Shown here piece after piece: positions 11,532 through 25,745 of a DNA stretch of 64,000 nt. A model generated the notes under the pieces. It did not search any database. It had not been told where the DNA came from and was given only the letters and a program-made list of their open reading frames with translations. The stretch covers positions 7,373,886 through 7,437,885 of the forward strand of contig NC_049987.1 in assembly GCF_000003815.2 (NCBI RefSeq), in the 5' to 3' direction. A program made the position numbers and the translations under genes. This stretch comes from Branchiostoma floridae (lineage: Eukaryota; Chordata; Leptocardii; Amphioxiformes; Branchiostomatidae). Positions within the stretch are counted from its first letter, which is position 1; each line of letters opens with the position of its first letter.

Positions 11532-14500
11532 TGATAGCTTTTATCAGAAAAAAGTTTTGACTATGTAAATCTCAATGCAAGTCTGAAGTTTTTACACCAC
11601 CACTGCGTAGCCTGAAGTCATGTTTACCCAGTATGTACATGTATCATGCATGGCCTGTGAACAATACCTTTATGAAATGACATGCCATGTTTGTCATGCT
11701 TGTTGGTGTGTGTTATATTCTATCAGTATAGATGTAACATGGAATACTGAAAGAGTAACAGGTAAAGGCAGCAACATGTAGCTTAGCAAGGTTCTATCAA
11801 TGTGAAATTAAATAAAAAGGGTCTTGTTTCTCACCCTAAAAAGATATTTTCAGAAAGGCTGTCTTATTTCTTCTTTGTTGCTTTCAGAATTTTTGCAATG
11901 CTATATTTGAAAGTCACTCTTGTGTATACTTGTTTTTACTGACAAAATTTGTGATGGTGACAGCAACATTTGTCAAGAAAGAGGTTAAGAAGTGTTGCCT
12001 CTTTTGCCTCTGTGGAAAATCTGCCCAGTCGCGGGTTTAAAGCTGATGGGATCCCAGAGTTCGATACATGTCTGGCTCTAAACTTTCCAGACCATAGTAA
12101 AAGCTTCACCTTTGACTCAGCTTGCCTTCTCCTGCATATAGATTTCCAGTTGACGGAATGTTTTTCCCAAGGTCCTCGACATTCGATTCAGTATATGTAC
12201 CTACTCTCACTGGCAGATCAAGCCTTTATTTTGCCTGCCCTTTTGTGGGAAGGTGTTCTCTGTCACATGAGGAAGTTCCAAGGTCGATCTGCTGAAGTTA
12301 ATGGGACAAATCTGTCCCACAGTAAGTCATTTGTCCTCTCACATGCGACACCCAAGCCACTGATGTACAGGTATGTCTCCTGTCATGCATCAAACCATCT
12401 TTTACCTGCCCCATGGTAGGGAGCTGGAGAAGGGATAGGAAAAGGCCATATCACTCCATCTTCCTGTAATTCAATTTCAGCTGTCCCAAGATAAGGCAGG
12501 GACCCTGTAATCTGATTGGCAAGGGACATTAATGGGGGAAATGCACATCAGCATTGCTGCTGCAGTTTCCAGCCTTTTATTCTTGCATGATGGAATAATG
12601 CCAAACACTGATGGCAGATATTTACTTTGTCTGCGTCCGTTGACCCCTGAACTTCCCGTCTGCATAAAGACTGTTTTTGCTCTTCATACAGCAGTAACTG
12701 GACACGATTGATTTTCCTAACTATGCATAATGCGGCAGCCTGTTTTCCCTCAGGATAGGAAAATAATCTTTAATTTGAGCAGAATATTGATAGACTCATC
12801 CGTCTTAGCATCATACACAGGGACGAGCTATAACTTATCTGGAAAGCGAATACATTTTATCCTCCAGCAATAACTCTAGCTTCCTTTTTCACAAATATGT
12901 CCTTTGACGGCAGGTTATATACTGTGTACATAATTATTTCTCTTGGAATTGAATTGCAATTTTATTATGAACTTATTTACACATGTATTACTTGTCACAC
13001 ATGTTAAACATAAAATTTAGAATATGATATTGAGAATTTCCAGTTGTTTTTGTAATAAGCTCACGTCCATGCTGGATAACCTAGGAAGGCTTTCCAATAT
13101 ACAAACGGTTGCTAGTTGGGTTGTAGAAGCGCCACATTTCTTCAGCACATGCCGTATTGATTGAATCGATTCACGCTGTACACAGTATAGAAAACGAACT
13201 TTAGCTTTGACCTCAGTATTCAGAGCTGCCAGAAGCTCTGCAGGTTGGATCTTCCCGGGACCTTCTGGGATGCATAAATAGTTTAGGGTACTCCCAAACT
13301 TTTATCTGTCCACCAAGGGGAACCTGCCATCATCAAAAACAGAAAATAACCGACTCCATTAAAGGAGTAAATCAAATTAGTAGATCCTAATGCGGTCCCA
13401 GATTGGTCTGACCCACCTGGTCCAGTCATCATATGGAGAGGTGGTGCCTAGCCAAACACAGGATCACCCTTCTGGGATTACATCAATGGGGGATGTGGCA
13501 CTTGTATTGTCAGGAAGGTGTGTCTGGAGACGCGTCGTAATTGCTCATGTGCTGAGCTTTTCACATGTGGAGCCAGCTTTACAATCGGATGGTCCAGGGG
13601 AGTGTCCCGGGCACACGCGTGTTAGTATGCACTCCGGCGACCCAGGCAGCCATTAAAGATTCATTGCTGGAGAAGCAGGAAGCATTGATTAGAAGTTTTC
13701 CTCCTCCTTGGAGGACGGTGGGAGTGAGCAGACACAGGCCCGGTAAATTAGATCTTTTATTGCAGCCTTGGAATAATCTTCTCCATATGGTGCCTTCCCT
13801 TTTCATCCTGCTGTGGCTGTTGTTAGGGCCTTGGTGCTGAATCCATGGTTACTGCAGTTTTCTTTCAGCATGATCGTTTATCTGCTTAAACATGCCCAGA
13901 GGCTAATTGCAAGTACATGTTGTACTAATGAAAAATGATAATAAGTACAGTGATATTAACAGATGGTATCTTTACTTAGATACAAATTAAGCAATACACT
14001 AAGAACTAGAGCTACTTCTGTTGGGTTTGACTTCTTTGTTAGAGGTAATAGAAGACAAAATCACCCATAATATGTGGTTTCCTTGATTTCAGTAGTATCA
14101 TTGTTCTCTCTTTATCAGTAAAGTTGTGACAGTAAGGATGTCTTTAACAGAATTGTTGTTTCATGAAAATGAGTTATATCATCCTTCAAGGAAGTTTGAG
14201 TGATTCTTGCAGATAATTGATGAAGCATGCAGCTGACAATGCCAAGTAGGCAGGTGAGAACCAAGAGTTGGTATGGTTTAAGAATTCATTTCCAAGTGTG
14301 CGGTACAGCTTGATATCCCTGGAACAATGCCTTGAAATAGTTTTGATATATAGCTTGAGTCTAGCTGAGATATTGTATTACCCATAATCTAAAAGGCTAA
14401 ACTAGTGCTGCTACTGCTACCAATTATAGTGCCACTGCATGATCTTATCTGACTTATTTCCTTGTAGTACATTTGGTATTGTCGTCAGTATGTAATTCAG

Positions 14501-14655
14501 AGGTCTTTTATTGGGTTTCTAATTTGCAGATAGACAAAATCTACTGTGATATCTTCTCCCAATGACACAGAAAATTAACATTCTACAGAAGACTTGAATA
14601 ATAAATTGTTTCTGCATTCCTGCAGTTCTAGGTCAATTTATCTGAGAAGACTGGA
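11532..14655. other. Non-coding; GC-richer island at 13380-13840
   Basis: No supported exon. The 149-residue ORF at 11970-12419 has no recognised pattern. The stretch 13380-13840 is GC-richer and open in several frames, but without convincing borders, and it may be a regulatory island. Confidence 0.4.
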
Positions 14656-14660
14656 AAAGA

Positions 14661-14974
14661 TATTTTTAGTTTGGGAGTAACATTCAAATCTTTACCATTG
14701 AATGCTCTTACAGAATCGAGACGAGAAAGAGAATCTGAGAGTATCAGAAAGGGGCTGAAGATATTGTATCTACTAGATCTGATAACTTTTAGAAATCTTT
14801 CTCAGACGCTCCTGGACCTGTTATTTTTAGTTAAAGAATAATATTAAATCTTTTCCATTGAATACTCTTTCAGAATTAAGACAAGAAAGCATATCAGAAA
14901 GGGGTTGGAGATATTTGTGTCTAGATCCGATAACTTTTAAAAATCGTTCTCAGACTCTCCCAGACCCGTTCCAT
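14661..14974. repeat. Tandem duplication, 160-bp period
   Basis: TATTTTTAG at 14661 and 14821, CCATTGAAT.CTCTT..CAGAAT at about 14695 and 14855, and ATCTGATAACTTTT.(A)AAATC further on mark two copies with moderate divergence. Confidence 0.88.
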
Positions 14975-17900
14975 CTTGCGAGGGGCGGTACCTCCTCCAT
15001 CATCATTCCGTTCACACCAGGAGGACGGCTGCCGCGGCACAGTGGGGTGTGACTCGGAATTCTGATGGTGTGCGGCAACCCGCAGCCTAACCCACATCAT
15101 GTAATTGTCATATTGCTCATATAAAGCATCAACCATGCTTCACTAGAGGTGTGATCTGGGCAGGCAATATGCTGATGCGAGGTGGAAAATGAAATGTGGC
15201 AAATAAAATAGCGAGGGAGCAGCTCACAGCAGACAGATTGAACTAATGTTACCTGAGCTCAGAGAAGACTTTAAAATGAATGGCATTCGTTAAGACCCGA
15301 ACACTCACAGTTGTGATTCTCAAATTGGTTTTCCTGATGGAATTAAAAGCAAAGCATGCAATAAGCTGCCGAAACCGGGATCAACGCTAAGGCTGGGGCT
15401 ATGTATCTCCAGATTACATCTCAATTCCTGTTATTAGGCTCCACGCTGAAAAATTGATGTGTACAGATGACTGGATTGCTGGCGTGCATGACCCGCCTCT
15501 CATTTCCCACGTTGTCAGGGCCCATTGCCCGTCAGCTAAATCAGGTCACGCTCCTCGTGTCGCGCAGGGCTTTTATTGCATTTTGGTTCTGCTGGAGTCA
15601 AATATTTTTTTTGAGGGAGGGATGAATGTTGTACTGTCAACTATACCGATGTTGTAAATAAAGCACAGCAGATTGGCTGAAGAATGGTGCTACTTAGAAT
15701 TCTGGTGCTTTTCTGGTGGAGCAGTTTGATTCCACACTAGCTTAGATGGCTTCTTGTGGTGACAATGAGGTTAGTTTGGAGCACCTTTAGCTTAGAATGA
15801 ATTAGGAATGAATTGTTTGGGTCTACATAGCTTCACAGCTTCAGGTTCTTGATAATAACAGTGTGTCCTCTTGATGTAAATCAAATTCTTCTATTGTACC
15901 AAGAAGTTACTATTCATCCATAGTATTTTGCACAGTGTCTAGACATAGTTTGTAAAGATGAAGAAAAGTCAATGCACGGACACACCTATAAGCCTGATTT
16001 CCATACAAGCTGGGTTTTTTGACAGAAAGTTCTTCTAGGCTGCCAGTATACTCTTGAAGTATGCCGCATGACGGCCTGATACACACAGTTCAAAAATTTT
16101 ATGCACATTTCAATGATGGAGACAAATTTACACAGGTTATGATGTTCAAAAAGAGAGCCGTGTGTCTTTCAAGGAGGTCAAAGATTCGATACTTCAGACA
16201 TTCAGGGATGAATTATGTAAGAAGCTTTCCCACTACCTCAATTCCCATTCTGGTACTATCTTGGGGCTTCATTTTAGTCTTGTGATATTGTTTGAAGGAG
16301 GTGTTGCCTTGGCATTCATGTTATCGCCAGTTCAATCTTCAAGAGGATCAGCAGGTAAGCTGGTAGGTTACAAAATACATGTATCACTGTTATTAGTGAT
16401 TGTACATCAGTTTATATTTGTACTGGTATGCTCATAATTCAGCATGCTAAAGATAACTGTCTTCATTGGAAGTAGACTTTTTTGTAAGACTTTAAGCTAA
16501 GCCTAAGCCTTAAGAAATTTAAAGTTGTCTATAACCATGCTGTGAATCTGCTGTAGATTAGTAAATCTTACACAACAGGATAATGTAATTCTTAAAACAT
16601 TCAGGGATTTTTTAATGTTCACATTTTTTTGTGTGACATTAACCACTTGGTGTTTCCATTGCTATATAATGATTGCAAACTTAAAACTATTATGCACATT
16701 CTATTTTCTCTTTTCCTAGAAATTAAATTGATACAAACTTAAACTTTAAGGTATTTGCAGAAATCATGGTCAATAGACATTTTTGGTGGATACAAAATCC
16801 ATATTCTACCCAAGTGTACATGGATTGTAGAATATTCCATAGTCTGATTGCTCCAAGGCTTGATCAAGTTGCTGTCTCAAAAGACACATAGTTGCCAACC
16901 TGTAATAGATAAAAGATTGAAGGATGTTTATTGAGGAACAAGACACTTTCATGATCGTCATACCTCCAGCCTCACCCATGACTGCAGACCCCAGAGAATT
17001 CACTCTGACACATTCAAATAGACCATATCGATCATCCGCCATTTGGGTGTGTCATGACTTATTAGCTCGCTGTGTAATTTAGCATGAAACGATGGCCGGA
17101 AACTATCATTTGTTGGTTAAGGCCGATCAGTGTCATTTGTACCGGTTAGAGTTTGATTTTTTTTCTGGCCGTGGCTTGGCAGTGATGGCTACATCAGATG
17201 TACACGAAATGTCGCCATGTAATCACCTTAATGTCTTTAAATGGAAAATAGAGAAGTAAATGGGATGATATTGCATGGTAGGGTCATTTTCTCAGTGTTG
17301 TCTTGTTAAGACTGTCCCATCTGATTCTCTAAATTCATCTATTTTTGCAGGGAATGAATTTGCATTAGAAGGGAGGCTTTACAGCAATTTAGCTTTGTGG
17401 TTGGAATTATTCTGTAGTACAATAGCAATGCAATTTTAAGACATATTTACAGGTACATGTATATTCAAGGTGGAGAGATCACCGTGATAACAGCCAAACT
17501 GAAAGAACTGCAGACATTTCAAGATTTACTGGTACACTACAGTATGTCAAAAGTAATGGACTATACACACTTTTGGATACTGGGAAATGGAGGTGTAGAA
17601 ATTCAATAGATAGACATTTTTGGTGGATACAAAAAGATTTTAGTTCTATGTGAAAGTGCTCAATGACATTTGGTCTTCTTGGGGTCAATACATGGTTTTC
17701 CTCTTTGCTTTTCTTGTATCACATCCTTTCCTTGTGTTAACTTTCCTTATGATGTCTTTTCTTAAGCTTGTCAGGGACATTTTTGCCACTTTCACCCCCC
17801 CCCCCCCAAATGTTCATCCAGAAAAATCTCTCTTGTCTATTTGTGGACCCGGAACAAAGTCCTTTAGAAATCCCTTTCCAATATGTCACAGGCAAGACAG

Positions 17901-18344
17901 GTAAAGATCAAGGTGGACACATGTACCTTCAGGTTATCTTGTGGATATGGTAGCATTAGCATATAGATGTGTTCTGTATGCCATGTGGTGAGAATGGAAC
18001 CGGGTTAAGTATGAATGAGAGGGAAGTGTTGCTCCACAAGCAAAGGGGACGGGTGGCTACAGGAGCGGTGACATTTACTCCATCTTAATGTCAGTAGCCT
18101 GTTGGGACTGGTGCAGGGCCATGAAAAATTCATAGGAATGGCAGAACATGTTAAATTGGTGCATTGCTTCTGACATGAAAAATACTTGTGAACCTTAATC
18201 CAGACACTACTGTGTTGTTACTTGGTCTTGTGAAAATGACTTAAGTTTGTAATGTCATCTGTCTTTAAAGTCTGCAACCTTTTGAAATACATTGTACATA
18301 TGTCTTTCTCCAGGTGTGATGTCTGAAACCCATTGAACCATAGG
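14975..18344. other. Non-coding; possible conserved islands at 15260-15600 and 16960-17250
   Basis: No exon supported. 15260-15600 has mixed composition and motifs such as AGATTACATC and TTTATTGC that are typical of homeobox-rich regulatory DNA; this is inference. A run of 13 C lies at 17795-17807. Confidence 0.35.
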
Positions 18345-18352
18345 GTTGGAAT

Positions 18353-18537
18353 TAGGGTTGGCTACCAGTACATAAAATTCAGGTACAGTTCAGAACGCCT
18401 GCCGATATAGTCTGCTCATTTTTTAATCAGGCTAACATCCAGTCGTCTGATTTTTTTTTCCAAATATGGTCTTTCTGGACTGGTCCAACAAGAAAAAACG
18501 GTTTTGTACCGGTGCATCATACCGGTACCCACTCCTA
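18353..18537. mobile_element. 185-bp hAT-like MITE with 8-bp target-site duplication
   Basis: The termini TAGGGTTGGCTACCAGTAC and (right end, reverse complement) TAGGAGTGGGTACCGGTAT match at 14 of 19 positions. GTTGGAAT is present on both flanks (18345-18352 and 18538-18545). An 8-bp duplication is typical of hAT insertion. The interior is non-coding. Confidence 0.85.
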
Positions 18538-18545
18538 GTTGGAAT

Positions 18546-21500
18546 GGTTAAGGTGGTTTGGGTCAACTAGACAAACGTTGGAATAACAAGGTGTGACTTT
18601 GCATGGATATTGAGATTCAAGACAAGGAAAAGGCCAGCTTCAATTTTTCCGTTTTGTGTACTTCAGTTTAAAGGCAGAGGAGGCCAAATATAGTCTCCAT
18701 CTACATGTAAATCAAAATCTGGCCTTGTGGGGGATTTATATCTTTTGAAGCGCGGCATAATGACATATCAGATGGATTTCCCTGCATTTCTGCACTGTTG
18801 CATCCCCTGCTGCGAACTTAGGTGCTTCTCATTTCCACAACCCACAGTGTGATGGAATGGTAGTCCGCATAGTCTTGGGATTTCCCAGGCAATTTTGTTA
18901 TCGCTGCTTCAGCCTTGGCTTCCAATGCACCTTGCTGAGAGCCGATCATATGCACGCCAAATCTGAATTTCACAAGTGATGAGGCAATTCATGGCAGGCA
19001 ATTCCACGTCTGATAGCAGCTCTTGTATATGACCTTGAGGGGATGTAGAGCTTATTGCGTTGACCTTGAGGAGTCGTTATTACAGCTGCAACGAAGACAT
19101 GAAAAGAAACATAACAATTTTATTGGAGCAGTGTCATGGATGAGTAGTCGGCCAATGATTCACAGAAATAAACATGTCACAGTGCTTTATTTTGATTGGC
19201 CTTTTGGTACTAGTATGTAGAAGACTGTGGGAAAGAGTGTTCTGTGAAACTTGATTTTTCAAATCCATATAGCACGAGAATTCAGGCATGATACAGAATG
19301 CAACACATTTGGACAGATGCATAGGTTGTGTGTTTGCTTGACTGAAAAATTACTTATATAATATTATAAGTTCTGAATTTGACAATCATATGAATCTTTT
19401 ATATATATAGGAATGCTGTCCTGGAGGGATCTTGAATGATCCTCACATAAATTTATTCCATTTTATGAGTGTCATCAAGTACTGTAGACACAATAAGGCC
19501 CTAAGTAATGTGCAACAACATACATGTATGGTAGGGATGAATGGATTTAAAATTGGAAGATGAGATCAGAGACAACACAATCTCCAACATCAATAAATGT
19601 GTTTCTGAGCACTTCATTGTTAAGCCAGGGCAATTTTGGAGGTAACAATGCAGTAGTTAAATAGGCGTAAGTTTGTGAGTCAGTCGATGCTTATTTTTTC
19701 TTTCTTTTCCAACTACATTTCCCATTGGCACAAACATTAAGAATCCTATCTATAAGTATAACAAACACCTGCGTCAACAAACACCTGTGTCAATAAACAC
19801 CTGTGTCAATATTATAAGCCAAATTCTGTTGGTCTCCTCAGTGGTCTTCTTGGGCAGAAACTTTTGCCAAATGATGGAATTTTTCATTACAATGTGCCAG
19901 GTATCAGAATGATGGAAAACCTTGCTTCTAGTATACCTTTTACAAAAAATCTATAGTCCCCCCATTCTTGTGTCACCCCAGATGCTTTTCCTCCTGTTGT
20001 TATTTATGGTATATAGTCTTTGTAATTGTCACCAGCAGCAGGAAATTGCCACTTAATTGCAGTCTTAAGAAGTGTACATTTGTGTATGTCGGTGCCCCCG
20101 TGATACATGTACATGTTCAAGTCCAGAGAATACGAAATTGATCTCTCATTCCAATTATCTTCAGCTGTACTTAAGAACCCGCTCATTTCTCAAAGTCAAA
20201 ATGCCCTTCAAGAAATGCCTTACTTGCTGCAACCAGCAATTTTTTCTCTCCTCTTTGGAAGTGAAGGTCACTTCAGTTCACTTGCTGTTCATTTTTCATT
20301 CCACGTTACCTCATGATAATTCTGTAGACATCTTTGATGGAATACAGTCAAGGTCATGGCCAGTATATATTAACGTACTAGCTTTGCAAGTGTCCTGTCT
20401 GAGCACTGGACTACACGTTAGAAATTTTACTACATGTACATTTTTGTAGCTTACCAGAAAGTTAAGAGTCATGTAGCTTACCAGAAAGAGTTAAAAGTAG
20501 TAGTCCAATAGGCCTGGGCCAGATTGGTGAAAGACATATAGTTGGTGCTTTTGTTTTACAACACCTAGTGCAGCTAACTGTATATATAGGTTATTTCCTG
20601 GTGATTTTTAAACATTAATGACATTGAATTGGGCTTACAGAAGATGCTGAACACAATGTTACATATTGTAGAAAATTAGGAAGAAGCTCACCCATAAGAT
20701 TAGACATTCAAATGATATGCCTCATCAATTATGAACCAGTATATGAACTGGTATTGACCAGTTGGTACAAAATAATGTATTATGGTGTCTTATTAACATT
20801 ACACCTTTCTTTTGTTAGACTCAACTGTTACTCTTCATGGCTTTTCTGCTTGCTCATAAAAACTGAAAATTAGCTTAAAACAAGGAACAGTATTGACATG
20901 GCTCTGAAACAGTGCATTCCAGGCCACAGCTGTGGTGTGACACAACAAATGACATCATCCTTTTTTATGCAAATGAGAGGTGCATCCACCTGTGATAAGG
21001 GCGGGTCCTCTCCTCAGGTGACCTTTAACCCCTGACTGAAGAGCCTAGCTGAGTGCATACCAGATTGTTCAAGCTGTTGCGTCCTTATTAGGCATCACTG
21101 GGGGCAAATAGACAGTCACGTTTCTTCCGGAGGGTATGATATACGTGGAAGGGTGCCAAGGGACAAATTTTATGTGAGGGCTTGAAAAAGAAAGTTTGAA
21201 GGTGAGTGGTCTTTTAGTGTTATGGAGGAGAGCGTTTGGTTGGCATGTCTGCTTCTAGCCTTCGGGCAAGATCTATCAGAAATTGTAACCTAACTTTTGT
21301 ACTTTTGAAGGACAAGATGCCAATGATAAAGCTAGAACTCCACCACCAACCTTGTACTTAATAGTATACAGGATACAGTGTTGAGCTAGCTTTAAATAGC
21401 ATGGCCACAACAGGTAGTTGTAATATGAGACGGCCATTTAGTTTTGCTACTGAAGTCTGTTATAGGATACAGGGCCTTTATTGTGAAGCAGCTGTTTATA

Positions 21501-24265
21501 TAGTATGTTTATGTTCAGCACATGAATACAGATATGTGCGACGCAGTCAAGTGGAACAAAAGTGTTGGAAGGATCGATGTCCGACCAATTACTGTAGCAT
21601 ACTTGTAAGGGCCAACTGAACTCAGTTTGTTGTTTCATATGGTTTTTATTTTTATCATAATGTAAGACCTAATACTACATGTTGGTTGCAGAAATGATTT
21701 CTGCAGGACAACTAGAATTTTAGATGATTGCAGACTCCTTTTTGATTTGTAAAAAAACAAACATGTCAAAAGATATTACCAGGCCTAGACCTTTTTTTGG
21801 CTAAGGAAGTGAACTACCAGATAATGATTTTGTGATCCTTCACATAAACTTAAAATTACAAGTCATCAAGTTGTTACATTTCTTCTGTCTCAAAAAAATA
21901 ACATCCATGTAGACCTTTTTCATCCATGAAGCTATCGACATCGTACTACATAGCAAAGTAGCTAAAATAGAATACTGATAACATTGAGGTTTTTACAATG
22001 GTTAACTTTTAATGTTTGTGGTTTTTGCATTGACCTCTTTTTGACAAACTTAAGAAAAAAGCTGTCACTGCAAAAATGTTTTTTTGTCTTCTGCCAGTCT
22101 ATTCCCCCTTCTTTTAGCCATGAATTTTAGATTCTTAGGGACCGTACGGATTTTCTTCCTTTTGCAAAATTACATCACCACAAACTTAAAGGGATTTACA
22201 GTATTGTATCGTGGGAACATTGTATGTATATATTACACGTTTCAATTGTTTTGCAAATATTAGCTTTATTGATAATCATATGAGCAAACTGAAACTATGA
22301 CTGACATAAGCATGATGGCTAGATCTAACATAAAATATTGATTTTGTAATAATGTGACAGGGCAATTTACGTGTTGGCCAGGTGAAGATTAATGTAAGTC
22401 AGTTATGGTTAACAACATTTTCTTCAATATCCAATATTGGCATGATTTGAGAGATTTTTGCTTAGGTAGCATTTCCATGGAAGATCCCAAGTATTTCTTC
22501 AGTTATTTATCTAACAACAATATTTACAAAAAGTAGCATGAGAGATGTTCATGGGGTTGTTTTTATTCTCAGGAATGTAAAGTACCATTTCCATCATGAA
22601 CACCTTTAGCAAAGAAAATTTAGTTTGATGAATTATATTTGTCTTGGATGCATCAACCTCTTATGTGGAGCTTACCTTGTATAATAATAATAGTTGATAA
22701 AAAAAAACTCATACACAATAATATCTTGCAGTGCATATTATAGAATGATATGGGCTGAATAACATATTCTTGGCCTTTATAATCATATCACAAATTACCA
22801 TGATTGATAACATGCTGGCACTGCAAAAGAACAAACAATACATGGTAATTGGTATCAAATCAAGAAAATATACAAATTACTTTCATTATAAGAACTCTTC
22901 ATGTTTCTTAATGTGCATACAGGACATGATTTAAATGTCTAGTCTAGACTTTCTCCAGGCAGTCCAAAATGTCACTGTAGGCTCAAACGTACTCTAATTA
23001 CTGCCGCCTTATTTTCCCAAGGATGCTCTCTATAATTTTTCCAGGCTTCAAAGCAGATTGAAGGTCACCATATCGTACTGACTGGGGACGTGGGGGTAAA
23101 CGGTACCTGGTGATGTTTAGGAGATAGCGCTGCCTCAGGATTGTTTTACTCGCGGGGACCATTCCGCATGCAAATGGTTGCACATTTATACAGGGTGGAC
23201 AACCATTAACTGGGCAGTCAATGGACCTCGTCTTGTAATTGCGCTGCCCTGCAATTTGGGCAAGGGTTGTAGCATGTACGTGTAATCACCAGACAGATGC
23301 AGGCTTAGATTAAAACCCAGTCGCTGTCACTTCAGGCGTTCTTTAAGGAATTGTGTCCTTGTCGGAAGCCGTGAAAGGTAAATGTGCCTAATTTTTTTAA
23401 ACGACCCTGAAAGTTTAGTGTTGGTCTCTGGGTATAAAAAAAGATTGGCATGTTATTCATGGCAGAGTCTGTCAGTGTATTGATGTTGTTTTACAGTCCT
23501 ATTTCCAAGTAATTCTTTCTGTGGTTGTTGATACTTAAGCCAATGTGGAAAAATTCATATGGACATTTTTGGTAGACATCCGGTTCCACGCATTTTATGC
23601 AGTAGCCAATTTCCTGATACATATATTGCAATGTTATTGACAGGGTAACTTTGTTGTTCAAATCTACATGTATCCAAACATTCCAGTATGGCATTCTGTT
23701 CATGCAGTAGCTATCCTGTCCATAATCCCACATGTAAACAAATACCATATGAATGAAAACACAATGTCCTTGGTAAAGGTATAGTCTATTGTTATCTACC
23801 CATTGTATTTGTTACTGTCTACCATAACGATAAACATTGTTCAGGTTTTGTAAAGTGCTATTGTCAGATCTAAAAAATAAGCATGCTTTGCTTACAATTT
23901 TGAAAATTACACATGCTTAAGAGTGTCATTACTGTAGTAAGAGTGAAGCAATTGTGTATGTGGTATGTGGTGAAGTACAAATGTATTTGGGTCAATGATG
24001 TTGAAAGTCAGCATAACACCCCCCATACGGCAACCCAGTGGACTGGTCCAGGTTGTGTCAAACCAGGTGGCCTCCCCCTAAGGTGGAACAACAGGTCAGG
24101 TCCAGTCAGATCAGCCAGGAACACAGAATGGTGTAACGGCTTACCTGACTACCTGACTCGTCACAGATAGTGCTAGTGGTAATCTTGTTTTGGATCGTAA
24201 ATGGTGTGCCTGTGTGTAGCCACACCTGCCATGCCCTTTACTGCGAGACCTTGCTGCACCTGTTT
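18546..24265. other. Non-coding; small repeats and possible islands
   Basis: Contains a 16-bp unit repeated three times at 19762-19810 (AACACCTG.GTCAA) and a 27-bp pair at 20446-20502 (GTAGCTTACCAGAAAG). Less AT-rich islands lie at 18720-19080, 20910-21110 (with ATGCAAAT at 20967 and a GATAAGG) and 22980-23360. No coding exon was supported. Confidence 0.4.
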
Positions 24266-24614
24266 ATTGTGAGGTTAAGGTAGGTGTTTGCCCAAAGTAT
24301 ATATTCCTGCGTGAGGGACTGTGACAAGATGTGAGAGTACAGTACAGTGATTGTACGTAGCCACAATTCAGTACTACTACTACTAGTAGTACTAGTGTAG
24401 CGTGGGATTATCCAGGTTGTGTCCATGAATAGCTGCTGTCTAATTAATTTTTCATTGTGAGGTTAAGGTAGGTTTTTCCCAAAGTCTCCATATAATCTTA
24501 AGGTTTCCTACATGAGCGACTGTGAGAAGAGTTGGGGGTACTGTGTGATAGCAGATAGCTAGACATTTCAGTGCTAGTGTAGCGTGGGGCTATTCAGGTA
24601 GTGTCCATGGATAG
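24266..24614. repeat. Divergent tandem duplication, ~188-bp period
   Basis: ATTGTGAGGTTAAGGTAGG at 24266 and 24454, TAGTGTAGCGTGGG in both, and GTGTCCATG.ATAG at each end define two copies. The first copy holds a near-palindrome of ACT/AGT triplets at about 24371-24395. Confidence 0.85.
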
Positions 24615-25645
24615 CATTACAATCAGCAGGTAGTGTTAGATCGTGCAGCTGATAACATCAAAATCTAGATTGGGATGTTCAGCCTGTTATCATTAATGAA
24701 TTGGTATTGGAAAAAAACTGTTTAACATTTTATTTTGGGTAGAACATAGGGATATATAAACTTCTAGTAGTGAACCCCAGTCCCTACACCAGAGCCACCA
24801 TTGAGTGTTAACGTTAAGTCACACCTTGGGTTACTGGAATGCCGAGTAGACACATGACAAGGCCTCTGTCTTCAGGGTAGTAATAACATTTGAATCCTCT
24901 GTAGCCACGGTCATCACTCTGGCTTTCTTGCGGTGACATTTTGTCCACGTTTCCTGTATTCCAAAACGTAGATATTATTCAGGGATGTATTTATTGATTT
25001 GCGGGTCATTGACCCTCTTTCAAGGACAGGTGTGTGTGTGAACTCATCTAATATTAGGGTATGTGCAATATGTGGTCTTGAAATTCAGTTCATGACAGAT
25101 AAATGTACGAACCATGTACTCCAAGCATCTTCATCACTGCTGTCTCCATGTTTTGTTTCTCCATCACAGGACGGAAATTTGCTAATTGGAAGAGACATTC
25201 TCACCCTGTCCATTCAAAGAATCTGAACTACATGTTTTTTATGAAACTGTATTTTTGTAAGATTAAAATGACAGATTTATCATGGAAAATTAACAGCATG
25301 GAGTCCCAAACATTGAGTGGGACAGAAAACAATTTTGTAAAGCTGGAGACAGCTAGTCCGTATCGTCATGCATTCAACACTCAGATTTCCTTTACCAGTG
25401 AAACAGGAAAGGGCAGGTCTGTGACTGTTTACTTAGCACATACCAGTCTGGCTATACTGATACTCTATGTGGGTTAGTCGTATGCTTGAGTTAGGTTAGA
25501 AAGTATTCCCTCACCAAAACCTGAAGTCAAAGTGCAGTATGACTGGCTCAGGAGGCCAGAGGTCACTGAAAGATAAGGACGGCTTCCTGTCTTTCCAGTA
25601 AGTGTTTTCTTCAGATACAGGTGACAGAAAGGTATGTTAGCCCAG

Positions 25646-25745
25646 NNNNNNNNNNNNNNNNNNNNNNNNNNNNNNNNNNNNNNNNNNNNNNNNNNNNNNN
25701 NNNNNNNNNNNNNNNNNNNNNNNNNNNNNNNNNNNNNNNNNNNNN
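25646..25745. other. Assembly gap (100 N)
   Basis: Exactly 100 undetermined bases. Such round gaps often stand for unknown length. Confidence 0.99.

Noticed and set aside
11970-12419. 149-residue plus-strand ORF
   Set aside because: No recognisable motif, ordinary flank composition and no splice signals that link it to a gene.
17795-17807. Run of 13 C as a functional site
   Set aside because: Simple homopolymer with no context.
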